Shown here piece by piece: positions 1-8,485 of a stretch of 18,426 nt of DNA (position 1 is the first letter of the stretch; every line of letters starts with the position of its first letter). Under the pieces are notes generated by a model. It saw only the letters and a program-made list of their open reading frames with translations. It ran no database searches and was not told the DNA's origin. Source of the stretch: CAKOSP01 sp964371745 (GTDB lineage Bacteria > Bacillota_I > Bacilli_A > RF39 > UBA660); assembly GCA_964371745.1 (NCBI GenBank), contig CAYJNS010000015.1, positions 1 through 18,426 of the forward strand. The letters run 5' to 3'. The position numbers and the translations under genes were made by a program.

Positions 1-45
1 AATAAAGAACAAATAAAAAAAGTTTTAGAAGACATACTTAAATAG
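1..45 (+). CDS. 3' end of an upstream gene (partial)
   Basis: The first 45 bases read in frame 1 as the last 14 codons of a protein ending EDILK followed by a TAG stop. The frame is Lys/Glu-rich and its stop lies inside the terminator hairpin that follows, the layout seen at several other gene ends in this window. The gene body lies outside the window. In dcw clusters the gene before the division PBP is often ftsL or mraW/rsmH, but 14 residues do not allow an assignment. Confidence 0.5.
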   Translation, partial: NKEQIKKVLEDILK

Positions 46-56
46 TCTTCTTTTTT
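27..56 (+). terminator. Rho-independent terminator
   Basis: The arms AGAAGAC and GTCTTCT form a 7-bp stem followed at once by a run of T. It overlaps the stop codon of the upstream partial gene and separates it from the PBP gene, so the PBP gene probably has its own promoter. Confidence 0.75.
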
Positions 57-58
57 CA

Positions 59-64
59 TATAAT
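59..64 (+). promoter_or_regulatory. -10 box (TATAAT) of the PBP gene
   Basis: A consensus TATAAT directly follows the terminator. No convincing -35 is present at 16-18 nt. Expected initiation near 71 leaves a leader of about 10 nt or none before the start codon. Confidence 0.45.
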
Positions 65-71
65 TAAATGG

Positions 72-1985
72 GTGATGCATATGTTTATTAATAATGTTCA
101 TACAAGAATGCGTTTTATATTTGCAGTAATAACAGTTTGTTTAATTATAATTATAGCTAGAGTATTTTATATTCAAGTTTTTTCTTATGATAAACTTCAT
201 ACACTAGCTGAGGATTTATGGTCAAGAAACCTTCCTGTTGCTGCTGACCGAGGAGAAATAATTGACCGTAATGGTGAGATTCTTGCTACTAATATAACTA
301 CAACTAGTTTAGTAGTAGTTCCAAATCAAATAAAAGATAAAGAGGATTCAGCAAAAAAAGTATCTGATATACTAGGTGCAGACTATGAAGAAATATTAAG
401 ACACTTTTCTAAAGAAGTATCTATTGAAAGAGTACACCCAGAAGGTAGAAATTTAGATTATGAAACTAGTGAGGAGATAGATAACTTAAATATAGATGGA
501 ATATATTTACTTAAAGAATCTAAAAGAAGTTATCCATATGATAATTTACTTTCTCACTCGCTTGGTTATGTAGGGATTGATAATCAAGGATTATCTGGTT
601 TAGAGCTTTACTATGATGAATATCTAACTGGTGAAAATGGATCAATAAAATATTTTTCAGATGGTAAAGGAAATAAACTTGAACTTGCGGAAGTATATGA
701 AAAACCAGTAAGTGGAACAACGCTTCAACTTACAATAGATTTAGAACTTCAGTTAGCAGTTGAAAATGAACTTGATATTGTAATGGATAAATATAGTCCA
801 AATAGTGCAATGATTTTAGCAATGGAACCTAATACTGGAGAAATCTTAGCTATGTCATCAAGGCCAGACTTTAATTCTAATGATTATCAAAGTTACAGTG
901 AAGAAATAATTAATCGTAATTTACCTATATGGATGACTTTTGAGCCAGGTTCAACCTTTAAAATTATGACTCTTGCTGCTGCTTTAGAAGAAGATAAAAT
1001 AAATTTATTTGAAGATACATACTTTGATAGTGGTTCAATAAATGTAGAAGGAGCAACGCTACACTGTTGGAAAGATGGGGGACACGGACTTCAAACATAC
1101 TTAGATGTAGTTAAAAATTCATGTAACCCTGGTTTTGTAACAATGGGACAAATGCTTGGTGCTGATACACTTATGGATTATATAGATAAATTTGGGTTTG
1201 GTGAAAAAACTGGAATAGACTTAAATGGAGAATCTACAGGAATACTTTTTAATGAAGACAATATGGGACCAGTAGAAACTGCAACTACTGCTTTTGGTCA
1301 AGGTGTATCAGTTACCCCTTTGCAGCAAGTTACTGCAGTTAGTTCTATAGTTAATGGAGGAACTTTATATACACCGTATATTGTAAAAGGATTACTTGAA
1401 CCAGAAACAGATACTTTAATTGAAGAAATTACTCCAATAAAAAAAGATAATGTTGTATCTAGTGAAACTAGTGAACTTGTTAAGTTTGCTTTAGAAAATG
1501 TTGTAGCAACCGGTACAGGAAGAAATGCATATATAGAAAATTATAGAATTGGTGGTAAAACTGGTACTGCTCAAAAAGTAGTTGATGGGAAATATTCTGA
1601 TACTGAGTATATACTATCATTTATTGGCTTTATGCCAGTAGATGATCCGGAAATTGTTTTATATGTTGCAATAGATAGTCCTAAAAATGTAGTTCAGTAT
1701 GGAGGGACGGTTGCAGCGCCTATTGCTAAAAATATTTTTACATCAGCAATAAATATACTTGATATAGAAAAAGATAGTGAAGGTCTTGCTAAAGAATATA
1801 ATTATTTAGATACTAAATATGTATTAGTTCCAGATGTTGTTGGGGCTTCTTTAGATGAAACTAAAGAATTATTAAAAGATTTTAATGTTGAATTTTCAGG
1901 AACTGGAGATACTATATTTTATCAATCGCCTGATGCAAATAGTTATATAAAAGAAAATGGAACTGTAATACTTAAGTTAAATTGA
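72..1985 (+). CDS. Class B penicillin-binding protein, PBP2B/SpoVD type with PASTA domain
   Basis: This is a peptidoglycan DD-transpeptidase anchored in the cytoplasmic membrane, cross-linking stem peptides during septation or elongation. Numbered from the GTG at 72, one membrane segment (about 13-35) is followed by the PBP dimerisation domain with the ADRGEIIDRNG motif. The transpeptidase domain has SxxK at S294-K297 (PGSTFK), SxN at S350-N352 (SCN) and KTG at K496-G498 (GGKTGTAQK). A single PASTA domain occupies roughly 580-637. Three in-phase starts compete: GTG 72, ATG 75 and ATG 81. GGTGAT at 71-76 matches the anti-SD and favours ATG 81, with 4 nt spacing. Neighbouring mraY supports a dcw location, where this slot is held by ftsI/pbpB/spoVD. 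Whether it is the vegetative PBP2B or a sporulation SpoVD cannot be told from sequence. Confidence 0.93.
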   Translation: MMHMFINNVHTRMRFIFAVITVCLIIIIARVFYIQVFSYDKLHTLAEDLWSRNLPVAADRGEIIDRNGEILATNITTTSLVVVPNQIKDKEDSAKKVSDILGADYEEILRHFSKEVSIERVHPEGRNLDYETSEEIDNLNIDGIYLLKESKRSYPYDNLLSHSLGYVGIDNQGLSGLELYYDEYLTGENGSIKYFSDGKGNKLELAEVYEKPVSGTTLQLTIDLELQLAVENELDIVMDKYSPNSAMILAMEPNTGEILAMSSRPDFNSNDYQSYSEEIINRNLPIWMTFEPGSTFKIMTLAAALEEDKINLFEDTYFDSGSINVEGATLHCWKDGGHGLQTYLDVVKNSCNPGFVTMGQMLGADTLMDYIDKFGFGEKTGIDLNGESTGILFNEDNMGPVETATTAFGQGVSVTPLQQVTAVSSIVNGGTLYTPYIVKGLLEPETDTLIEEITPIKKDNVVSSETSELVKFALENVVATGTGRNAYIENYRIGGKTGTAQKVVDGKYSDTEYILSFIGFMPVDDPEIVLYVAIDSPKNVVQYGGTVAAPIAKNIFTSAINILDIEKDSEGLAKEYNYLDTKYVLVPDVVGASLDETKELLKDFNVEFSGTGDTIFYQSPDANSYIKENGTVILKLN

Positions 1986-2028
1986 TGTAAATCTATGATT
2001 TAGTGAAGATATTTTACTTAAAATATAG

Positions 2029-2034
2029 TATAAT
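2029..2034 (+). promoter_or_regulatory. Possible -10 box of mraY
   Basis: TATAAT lies in the 70-nt gap after the PBP gene, 22 nt before the mraY start. No good -35 or TG extension is visible and no terminator separates the genes, so read-through from the PBP gene is equally possible. Confidence 0.35.
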
Positions 2035-2055
2035 TATATAAAGAGAGGTGAAGTT

Positions 2056-3048
2056 ATGTTAATACTAGCTAAAGCTGCTATGGCAATGATGCTTGGTTTT
2101 ATTTTAGCTATCATTTGTGGTATGATTGTAATTCCTATACTTCGTAAAAAGAAAATTGGGCAAAGTGTAAGTAAACTTATTAACGAAAGGCACTTACTTA
2201 AAAATGGAACTCCTACAATGGGAGGAATAATATTTATTATACCAGTTATACTTTCCTTATTGCTCTTATTTTTTAACGGGAGTATTAATATAAGTTATAA
2301 TTTAATTATTTTAATAATGGTTTTTATTGTATATGCCGGACTTGGTTTTATAGATGATTACTTAAAAGTATATAAAAAAAATAATGATGGACTATCCCTC
2401 GTGACTAAATTTTTAATACAAATGGGAATAGCTTTACTGTTTTTCTTCTTATATTTACAAGGCGGAGGAAATTCTATTTTAACTATTTCATTTTTAAATA
2501 TTAATTTAGATTTAGGGTGGTTATTTGGTATATTTATACTACTTATGCTTGTTGGTACTACAAATGCAGTAAATGTTACAGATGGACTTGATGGACTTGC
2601 TGGTGGATTATCTATGATTGCTTTTATAGCATATGGCATAATTGCTTGGAACTGTGGATGGCTTGAAGGCTATGAAGAAATTGCAATATTTTGTTTTGTA
2701 CTTGTAGGATCACTTTTAGGATTTTTAATGTTTAATTCCCACCCGGCAAAAGTATTTATGGGAGACCTTGGTTCAATGGCGTTAGGTGGATCTCTAGCAA
2801 CTATAGCAATTATTACTAAACATGAATTTTCATTAATATTAATCGGAGGAGTATTTGTTGTTGAAATATTTTCTGCATTAATTCAAATAATAGCTATTAG
2901 AAAATTTAAAAGAAGAGTATTTAAAAAAGCACCAATACATCATCATTTTGAGGAACTAGGTTGGGCTGAAACTGATATTATAAAAACATTTTGGGTAGTT
3001 GGTTTAATTCTTGCAATGATAGCAATTACTTATGGTGTTTGGTTATAG
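2056..3048 (+). CDS. mraY: Phospho-N-acetylmuramoyl-pentapeptide-transferase
   Basis: MraY transfers phospho-MurNAc-pentapeptide from UDP to undecaprenyl phosphate, making lipid I at the cytoplasmic face of the membrane. At 330 aa it has normal family length and is hydrophobic throughout, consistent with about ten membrane segments. The family signatures are present: the Asp pair D100-D101 in GFIDDYLK, the NAVNVTDGLDGLAGG block (D176, D179), the MGDLGS block (D237) and the triple-His loop APIHHHFEELGW (H295-H297). The start has an AGAGGTGA ribosome binding site. It follows the division PBP as in Bacillota dcw clusters, but the usual next genes (murD, then ftsW and murG) are missing. A terminator follows and unrelated genes come next. 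Confidence 0.97.
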   Translation: MLILAKAAMAMMLGFILAIICGMIVIPILRKKKIGQSVSKLINERHLLKNGTPTMGGIIFIIPVILSLLLLFFNGSINISYNLIILIMVFIVYAGLGFIDDYLKVYKKNNDGLSLVTKFLIQMGIALLFFFLYLQGGGNSILTISFLNINLDLGWLFGIFILLMLVGTTNAVNVTDGLDGLAGGLSMIAFIAYGIIAWNCGWLEGYEEIAIFCFVLVGSLLGFLMFNSHPAKVFMGDLGSMALGGSLATIAIITKHEFSLILIGGVFVVEIFSALIQIIAIRKFKRRVFKKAPIHHHFEELGWAETDIIKTFWVVGLILAMIAITYGVWL

Positions 3049-3073
3049 GTAATACTAAATGTATTACTTTTTT
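3049..3073 (+). terminator. Rho-independent terminator after mraY
   Basis: A perfect 7-bp stem, GTAATAC with GTATTAC around a TAAAT loop, is followed by six T. It begins at the mraY stop codon and isolates mraY from the sigma-factor gene. Confidence 0.85.
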
Positions 3074-3074
3074 C

Positions 3075-3103
3075 TTGTAATATATTTAGTACTATGATAG
3101 AAT
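3075..3103 (+). promoter_or_regulatory. Extended -10 promoter of the sigma-factor gene
   Basis: TTGTAA (3075-3080), a 17-nt spacer and TAGAAT (3098-3103) preceded by TGa form a standard housekeeping promoter with an extended -10. It sits just downstream of the mraY terminator, with a leader of about 18 nt. Confidence 0.7.
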
Positions 3104-3127
3104 ATATACCAAGCAAGAGGGATAAAT

Positions 3128-4210
3128 ATGAAAGAATTAGAAATAATAAAGTTTTTTAAAGAAAAATATAATATTAAGTTGAATTTTAATGAAGAGATAA
3201 ATAATCAAATATTTAAATATAATATTGAAGAGCAAGATTTAAATAATTTATTTGAATTTTTAAGTAATAAAGATAGTATTGATAATGAAAATGAAGCTGT
3301 TTACAATTATGATAATTATGTTAGTAATTCAATTACACAGTATTTATTAGAAATTGGTGAGTATAAACTTTTAAGTGCAACTGATGAATATGAATTATTT
3401 ACTAAATATAACGATGGAGATACAACTATAGCAAAAAAAATTTTTGAGTGTAATTTACGTTTAGTAGTAAGTGTTGCAAAAAAATATTTTGGCAGAGGTA
3501 TGGATTTATTAGATTTGATACAAGAAGGTAATATTGGTCTTTTAAAAGCTATAAAAAAGTTTGACATAACTAAGGGATTTAAATTTTCAACTTATGCAAC
3601 ATGGTGGATAAGACAAAATATATTAAGATCAATGGCTAATCAAGCTAATCTAGTTAGATTACCAGTTCATAGGTTTGAACAAATTAAAAAAATGCAAATA
3701 ATTGAAAAAAAATTAACAGTAGAACTAGGTAGATATCCTACATATGAAGATTTAGCTGTTGAAATGAATGTTTCAATAGAAAAAATAATTGAATATAAAA
3801 ATGATTGTGAACCAATTTTACCTATGGAAATGAAAATTGGGGAAGAAGAAGATTCTGAACTTGGACATTTTATTGTAGATGATGGGGTTCAAGTAGAAAA
3901 TGAGGTCTTAAATAATCTTAATGAAAATGATTTCAAAAAATTATTAGAAAAATGTTTAACGCCAAAAGAAAAATATATACTGACAAAACTTTTTGGTTTA
4001 GACAATGGTTGTACACATACTTTAGAAAGTGTAGGTAATGAATTTAATGTAACTCGTGAGCGTATCAGACAAATTAAAGATAAAGCATTAAGGAAATTAA
4101 AATCATATATAAAATTTCATAAAATATATAGCAAAGAAGAATTGAGTGAATTAACTGGGACTTTTGTTGATTTGGAAGAAATTCAGTATGTAAAAAAATT
4201 CGATTTATAA
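3128..4210 (+). CDS. RpoD (sigma-70) family RNA polymerase sigma factor
   Basis: This 360-aa protein directs RNA polymerase to promoters. Residues 1-60 form an acidic N-terminus that could be a divergent region 1.1. Region 1.2 follows (about 68-85, SITQYLLEIGEYKLLS). Region 2 contains NLRLVVSVAKKYFGRGMDLLDLIQEGNIGLLKA and KGFKFSTYATWWIRQ. Region 3 has LVRLPVHRFEQI, keeping the His and Glu that contact an extended -10. Region 4.2 has VTRERIRQIKDKALRKLKS. About 35 residues extend past region 4.2, where housekeeping sigmas normally stop. The end of region 2/start of region 3 (SMANQANLVRLP) differs from the usual AIADQARTIRIP. It may be the primary sigma or a close group 2 paralogue. It has its own promoter and terminator. 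The start has a GAGGG ribosome binding site. Confidence 0.88.
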   Translation: MKELEIIKFFKEKYNIKLNFNEEINNQIFKYNIEEQDLNNLFEFLSNKDSIDNENEAVYNYDNYVSNSITQYLLEIGEYKLLSATDEYELFTKYNDGDTTIAKKIFECNLRLVVSVAKKYFGRGMDLLDLIQEGNIGLLKAIKKFDITKGFKFSTYATWWIRQNILRSMANQANLVRLPVHRFEQIKKMQIIEKKLTVELGRYPTYEDLAVEMNVSIEKIIEYKNDCEPILPMEMKIGEEEDSELGHFIVDDGVQVENEVLNNLNENDFKKLLEKCLTPKEKYILTKLFGLDNGCTHTLESVGNEFNVTRERIRQIKDKALRKLKSYIKFHKIYSKEELSELTGTFVDLEEIQYVKKFDL

Positions 4211-4215
4211 TAAAT

Positions 4216-4240
4216 AAGCAACAATAAATGTTGTTTTATT
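4216..4240 (+). terminator. Probable terminator after the sigma-factor gene
   Basis: CAACA and TGTTG pair around an ATAAA loop, with extra A-U and G-U pairs outside, then TTTTATTTT follows. The stem is short, so termination may be partial. Confidence 0.55.
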
Positions 4241-4249
4241 TTGAAAAAA

Positions 4250-4278
4250 TTGAAATTGACAGTAAAATATGCTACTAT
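4250..4278 (+). promoter_or_regulatory. Extended -10 promoter of the 4298-7049 operon
   Basis: TTGAAA (4250-4255), 17 nt and TACTAT (4273-4278) preceded by TGc. It predicts a very short leader that begins just before the AGGAGATGAT ribosome binding site. Its position places the TTG at 4241 upstream of transcription and argues for the ATG at 4298 as the start. Confidence 0.7.
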
Positions 4279-4297
4279 TAATTTAGGAGATGATCAA

Positions 4298-5932
4298 ATG
4301 AAAAAAATTATTATTAACTTATTTATTACACTACTTTTTATGGGAGGATATTATTATTTAGTTCTTCCGCCAATAAACCTTCAATCAGGATCTTTTTATA
4401 CATTTTTAATTATGGGAGCAATTTTTTATTTAGTTATATCATCATTTAGTATGATATCAACTGTTGCAACTAAAAGTATAACGGGAAGTTATAAAAATTA
4501 TGATGATATAAGAGAACTTAAAAACTTAAGTAAATCATCAAAATATATTTTACTTAGTATATTAGGCGTATTTATAGTTATTATTGTAGTTAACTTTATA
4601 AACTCACCTTTATTTAATTCTAATGCTTATGCAAATAGAATTGTTATAAATGAAACTAATGATTTTACTACTGATATAGCGGAAGTAGACTTTAATAAAA
4701 TACCACTTTTAGATAAAGAATCCACAAGTAAATTAGGTGATAGAACTATGGGAGAAATACCAGAGTTTGTTAGTCAATTTTCAGTAAGTAATTTATATAC
4801 ACAAATTGAATATAATGAAGAAATAATAAGAGTTACACCTTTAGAATATGCTGATATATTTAAATATTTTTCTAATAAAGATGAAGGTGTTAAAGGCTAT
4901 ATCACAGTTAACTCTGTAGATGGAACATCTAGTTTAAATGAACTTGATAAAGGTATGAAATATATGCCAAGTGCATATTTTAGTGAAGACTTAGATAGAA
5001 AGTTAAGGTTTAGTTATCCAACACTTATATTTGGTGAAAAAACTTTTGAACTTGATGAAGAGGGTAACCCTTATTGGATAGTTCCTATACTTGATTATGT
5101 TGGAGTTGGTCTTAGAACGGAAATTTCTGGAATAATAGTTTTAGATGCTGTAACAGGGGATTCTAAAAAATATGAATTAGATGAAGTACCAAGCTGGGTA
5201 GATCATGTATATTCAAGTAACCTTATTATAGAGCAAGTAGATAACTGGGGATCATATGTAAATGGTTTTTGGAACTCTATATTTGGACAAAAAGATGTAG
5301 TTAATACAACAGATGGTTATACATATTTAACAATTAATGATGATGTATATCTATATACAGGAATAACTTCAGTTGCTGCAGATGAGGCTAATTTAGGATT
5401 CCTTTTAGTAAACCTTAGAACTAAGGAAGCAAATTATTATCCTGTTGCAGGGGCAGAAGAATATAGTGCGATGAGATCAGCTGAGGGGTTAGTTCAAGAA
5501 AAAGGATATACTGCAACATTCCCTTTATTAATTAATTTAAGTGGAAGACCAACATATCTTCTTAGTTTAAAAGACGCTGCTGGACTTGTTAAAATGTATG
5601 CCTTTGTTGATGTAGTAGATTATCAAATAGTATCCACTACAGACTCGTCTTTAGGAATTGAGGCTGCATCTAAAGAATATTTAACTAAGATAGGCGAAGA
5701 ATCAGTTACTCAAATAGAAACTTTAGAAAAAGAAATAATTATAGATAGTATAGTAAGCGCCGTTATAGATGGAACTACTATTTACTATATAACTGATGAA
5801 GATAATAATAAATATCAACTTAGTGTAAAAGTAGATGAACTATATGTACCTTTTATTAAAAAAGGTGATACATTAAATATAAAATATACTGAAAGTGATA
5901 TTAATATAATAAAGGATATTATAAATGAGTAA
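4298..5932 (+). CDS. Membrane-anchored protein with large extracytoplasmic region, PepSY-like features
   Basis: This 544-aa protein has three predicted membrane segments near the N-terminus (about 3-22, 33-56 and 82-106 from ATG 4298). About 430 residues follow that probably lie outside the membrane. Segments such as PYWIVPILDYVGVGL, followed by GIIVLDAVTGDSKKYELDEVPSWVD, resemble the strand-turn pattern of PepSY-type domains (YW.VP... then a D..TG.. turn). This is a motif-level impression, not a family match, and I do not recognise a named protein. The start at 4298 is chosen for its strong AGGAGATGAT site and the promoter just upstream. The frame is also open to a TTG at 4241, but that lacks a ribosome binding site. 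Its end overlaps the next gene by 8 nt, so the two are probably translated together. Confidence 0.8.
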   Translation: MKKIIINLFITLLFMGGYYYLVLPPINLQSGSFYTFLIMGAIFYLVISSFSMISTVATKSITGSYKNYDDIRELKNLSKSSKYILLSILGVFIVIIVVNFINSPLFNSNAYANRIVINETNDFTTDIAEVDFNKIPLLDKESTSKLGDRTMGEIPEFVSQFSVSNLYTQIEYNEEIIRVTPLEYADIFKYFSNKDEGVKGYITVNSVDGTSSLNELDKGMKYMPSAYFSEDLDRKLRFSYPTLIFGEKTFELDEEGNPYWIVPILDYVGVGLRTEISGIIVLDAVTGDSKKYELDEVPSWVDHVYSSNLIIEQVDNWGSYVNGFWNSIFGQKDVVNTTDGYTYLTINDDVYLYTGITSVAADEANLGFLLVNLRTKEANYYPVAGAEEYSAMRSAEGLVQEKGYTATFPLLINLSGRPTYLLSLKDAAGLVKMYAFVDVVDYQIVSTTDSSLGIEAASKEYLTKIGEESVTQIETLEKEIIIDSIVSAVIDGTTIYYITDEDNNKYQLSVKVDELYVPFIKKGDTLNIKYTESDINIIKDIINE

Positions 5933-7049
5933 TGATAAAGTATTAGCAAGGATTTATAATTTAGATTATCACGATAGTAAACTTATTGACCCGATTATAA
6001 ATTATGTAAGAGATAATCATACAAGTATATTTATTGGTTTTAGAAAAGGAAAAATAACATTTTATTATAAAGGAAGAGAAACTATTAGTTTAATTTTAGA
6101 TAGTGAAAATATAAAAATTAAAATAAGAGATTTATTTAAAGCTAAAGATATATCTTCAAATTATGTAAAACATAATTCTTTAAACGAAAAGGCTATAGAA
6201 AGTTTAAGTGATTATTATAATGAAAATAGTAAAAGTTTTAATAATATATCACTTAAAAATTTAGTTGATGATAATGGGGATATTATTTTAGATAAAGTAA
6301 TAAAAATAATAAAAACTACTATTGAAATGTTGGACGGTTATTATGGAAGTGATGAGCAAACTGAAGAAAAAACTATTCAAAATAAAATTGCTTGCAATTA
6401 TCAAATTTGGAATAATAGTTATTTATGCATAGATCAAGAATATAATGAAAAATCAAATAATAAACAAGAAAAAGATGAAAGTAATGTAACTGGTAGATAT
6501 GATTTAATATTTCTTCAAGATGTTGGAAATAAAATAAAACTTTTATTTGTAGAACTTAAATCTACTAGGAAAGCATCTATAGATTTAACAACAGGAAATG
6601 TTAATCATTTATTTGATATGATTGAATTTATAAAAGTTTATAAAGATGATAATTTTAAAACAAGAGAAATTATAGAAAATAGTATTAAATTCATATTAGA
6701 AAGAAAAAATGCTTTTGGTTATATTGAAGAAGTAGACTTTAATAAAATAGATTTTGATAATCCAGAATATATCATAATGTATGATGTAACTACAAAAGAT
6801 ATTATTTATGAACCAAAAAATTTATTAGATTTTAAAAACATAGTAAAAGAGGAACTTTTAGAAGCTAAGAAAATAAAATTAACAGGCAGTATTAATTCTC
6901 AAAAAAAGTTAGAAAAAAATCCGGTTATTATAAATGGTATATCATATAATAAAAAGGATATATTTGAAAATGAAGAGTTAGTAAAAATGATATATAATGA
7001 ATTTTCTAAAATAAAAATAGTAAACGAAGAATTTATTGAATTAAAATAG
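5925..7049 (+). CDS. PD-(D/E)XK nuclease-like protein of unknown function
   Basis: This 374-aa soluble, Lys-rich protein starts inside the end of the preceding membrane-protein gene (8-nt overlap, ATG within ATAAATGAG), suggesting translational coupling. Residues 190-215 read GRYDLIFL...LLFVELKST. The D193...E210-L-K212 spacing and flanking hydrophobic strands match the core of the PD-(D/E)XK nuclease fold, where D, E and K hold a metal and activate water. The upstream helix (about 140-170) carries acidic residues that could complete the site. The N-terminal 130 residues and the C-terminal third match nothing I know. The motif supports a nuclease-like fold, but activity is inferred. Restriction-like or RNA/DNA repair roles are possible. 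It is co-transcribed with the membrane protein and followed by a terminator that overlaps its stop codon. Confidence 0.75.
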   Translation: MSNDKVLARIYNLDYHDSKLIDPIINYVRDNHTSIFIGFRKGKITFYYKGRETISLILDSENIKIKIRDLFKAKDISSNYVKHNSLNEKAIESLSDYYNENSKSFNNISLKNLVDDNGDIILDKVIKIIKTTIEMLDGYYGSDEQTEEKTIQNKIACNYQIWNNSYLCIDQEYNEKSNNKQEKDESNVTGRYDLIFLQDVGNKIKLLFVELKSTRKASIDLTTGNVNHLFDMIEFIKVYKDDNFKTREIIENSIKFILERKNAFGYIEEVDFNKIDFDNPEYIIMYDVTTKDIIYEPKNLLDFKNIVKEELLEAKKIKLTGSINSQKKLEKNPVIINGISYNKKDIFENEELVKMIYNEFSKIKIVNEEFIELK

Positions 7050-7065
7050 CTTAGCTATTTTTTTC
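7043..7065 (+). terminator. Rho-independent terminator
   Basis: AAAATAGC and GCTATTTT form an 8-bp stem with a TTA loop, followed by more T. It overlaps the TAG stop of the nuclease-like gene. Confidence 0.8.
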
Positions 7066-7068
7066 TTA

Positions 7069-7077
7069 TGGTATAAT
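7069..7077 (+). promoter_or_regulatory. Extended -10 promoter of the MBL gene
   Basis: TGg followed by a perfect TATAAT (7072-7077), immediately after the terminator. No clear -35 exists at 17 nt, where the terminator hairpin lies, as tolerated by extended -10 promoters. Confidence 0.6.
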
Positions 7078-7101
7078 ATATATATAATTGGAGGAAATAA
7101 A

Positions 7102-8355
7102 ATGGATGATTTAAAAGTTAAAATAATAGCTGGAACTAATAAAATAGGTGGATGTATGACTGAAATATCAACTAGTAATACAAAAATATTAATTGATTTT
7201 GGTGAAGATTTACCAGAAGATGATAAACCTAATATAGTAGGAAATCCAAATATTGATGGTTTAACTATAGGTGAGCCTTTATATGATGCGGTATTCATAA
7301 CACACTCGCATGGTGATCATATAGGGTTAATACCGTATATTTTAGATGAAATACCAGTATATGTTGAAAAAGAAAGTCAAAAGTTATACAGAACTATGAA
7401 TATATTTTTACATAAGGAGTTAAGACTAAATTTAAGTGATATGTATTTTGAGAAAACTATTAATATAAATGGTTTGAAAATAACTCCATATATAGTAGAT
7501 CACTCTGCATATAACTCAGCAATGCTTTTAATTGAGCATAATAATAAAAAAGTACTTCATACAGGTGACTATCGTAATCATGGTAGAAAAGGAAAAATAT
7601 TTGATAAAATATTAAAACAAATAGGACATGTAGATTTACTTATTACTGAAGGTACTACTCTTAGTAGAGAAGATATATATGCGGAAAGTGAAAAGGAAGA
7701 AAAATTAGAAATCAGAAGTAAAGATATACTTAATAAATATAATCAAATATTTATATTACAAGCATCTACTAATATAGATAGAATAACTACATTTTATAAA
7801 GCAGTAAAACATAATAAATTATTTATTGAAGATTTATTTACTGCTAATATTGTCAAATCAATAGATGCTAGTGTTCCTAAAACTTCTTTTGGTAATATAA
7901 AAATGTATTTACCAATAAAATATAGAAATAAGTCAGAAAAATTTACTAAAAGATTTATAACCCCATTTAATAGTGTTACAATTACTAAAGAAAACTTACT
8001 TAATAAAGATTTTGCTATGATGGTTAAAACATCTATGATTGGTGATATTGAAGAAATTATTGAAGTATTAAAAGAGAATAAAAATAAAGTAAATGCATGT
8101 TTAGTATACTCTATGTGGACTGGCTATAAAGATAAACCTTCTTATAAAGCGTTTGAACAAAAGTTAAATAAACTTGGCATTAAAGAAATATATTTGCATA
8201 CTTCAGGTCATGCTGATTACGATGCAATGAAAAGGATGCAAGAGTTAACAAGTAGTGATAAACAAATAATAATCCACACTACTAATAAAGAAGAAGCAAG
8301 TAAAATATTTCCAAATATAATTGATATAAATGATAATGAAGAAATAGTAGTTTAG
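7102..8355 (+). CDS. Metallo-beta-lactamase fold RNase/hydrolase with beta-CASP-like region (RNase J-like)
   Basis: This 417-aa protein has a full metallo-beta-lactamase metal site. Motif 2 is H68-S-H70-G-D72-H73, followed by H134 (VDHSAYNS) and D156 in HTGDYR. After residue 195, a beta-CASP-like insertion has IFILQASTNIDRITTFYKA, the usual S-N-x-x-R sequence being STNIDR here. The C-terminal HTSGHADYD (H366, H370) matches the SGHA motif that supplies a last metal ligand in RNase J/CPSF-73 type enzymes. These enzymes cut or trim RNA. RNase J is usually about 550 aa with an extra C-terminal domain, absent here, so this is an RNase J-like paralogue rather than RNase J itself. The start has a TGGAGG ribosome binding site. 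It is a single-gene transcription unit with its own promoter and terminator. Confidence 0.87.
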   Translation: MDDLKVKIIAGTNKIGGCMTEISTSNTKILIDFGEDLPEDDKPNIVGNPNIDGLTIGEPLYDAVFITHSHGDHIGLIPYILDEIPVYVEKESQKLYRTMNIFLHKELRLNLSDMYFEKTININGLKITPYIVDHSAYNSAMLLIEHNNKKVLHTGDYRNHGRKGKIFDKILKQIGHVDLLITEGTTLSREDIYAESEKEEKLEIRSKDILNKYNQIFILQASTNIDRITTFYKAVKHNKLFIEDLFTANIVKSIDASVPKTSFGNIKMYLPIKYRNKSEKFTKRFITPFNSVTITKENLLNKDFAMMVKTSMIGDIEEIIEVLKENKNKVNACLVYSMWTGYKDKPSYKAFEQKLNKLGIKEIYLHTSGHADYDAMKRMQELTSSDKQIIIHTTNKEEASKIFPNIIDINDNEEIVV

Positions 8356-8379
8356 TGAATAAATCTACTATTTTTTTTT
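8342..8379 (+). terminator. Rho-independent terminator after the MBL gene
   Basis: AAATAGTAG and CTACTATTT form a perfect 9-bp stem that includes the last codons of the gene. A long T run follows, ending exactly where the first 367-bp repeat begins. Confidence 0.85.
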
Positions 8380-8421
8380 GATATTTTACACAATTCGACA
8401 AAATATTTAATATTCATAAGT

Positions 8422-8427
8422 TATAAT
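8422..8427 (+). promoter_or_regulatory. -10 box of toxin mRNA, copy 1
   Basis: A consensus TATAAT, identical in both copies. The best -35-like sequence, TCGACA at 8395-8400, is also conserved but lies 21 nt away, so the -35 is uncertain and an activator is possible. Expected transcript start is near 8434. Confidence 0.55.
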
Positions 8428-8485
8428 ACATCCTCGGAAGTTTATTAAAGTTAAGTGCTTGCCTTTCCAAATTCCAGGGGGTTTA

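Noticed and set aside
1988..2002. Hairpin TAAATC-TAT-GATTTA after the PBP gene
   Set aside because: A 6-bp stem without any T run, so not a convincing terminator. Kept as possible chance pairing in AT-rich DNA.
4241..4297. Alternative upstream start (TTG 4241) for the 544-aa membrane protein
   Set aside because: No ribosome site precedes it, and the promoter at 4250-4278 would start transcription downstream of it. ATG 4298 has a strong AGGAGATGAT site.
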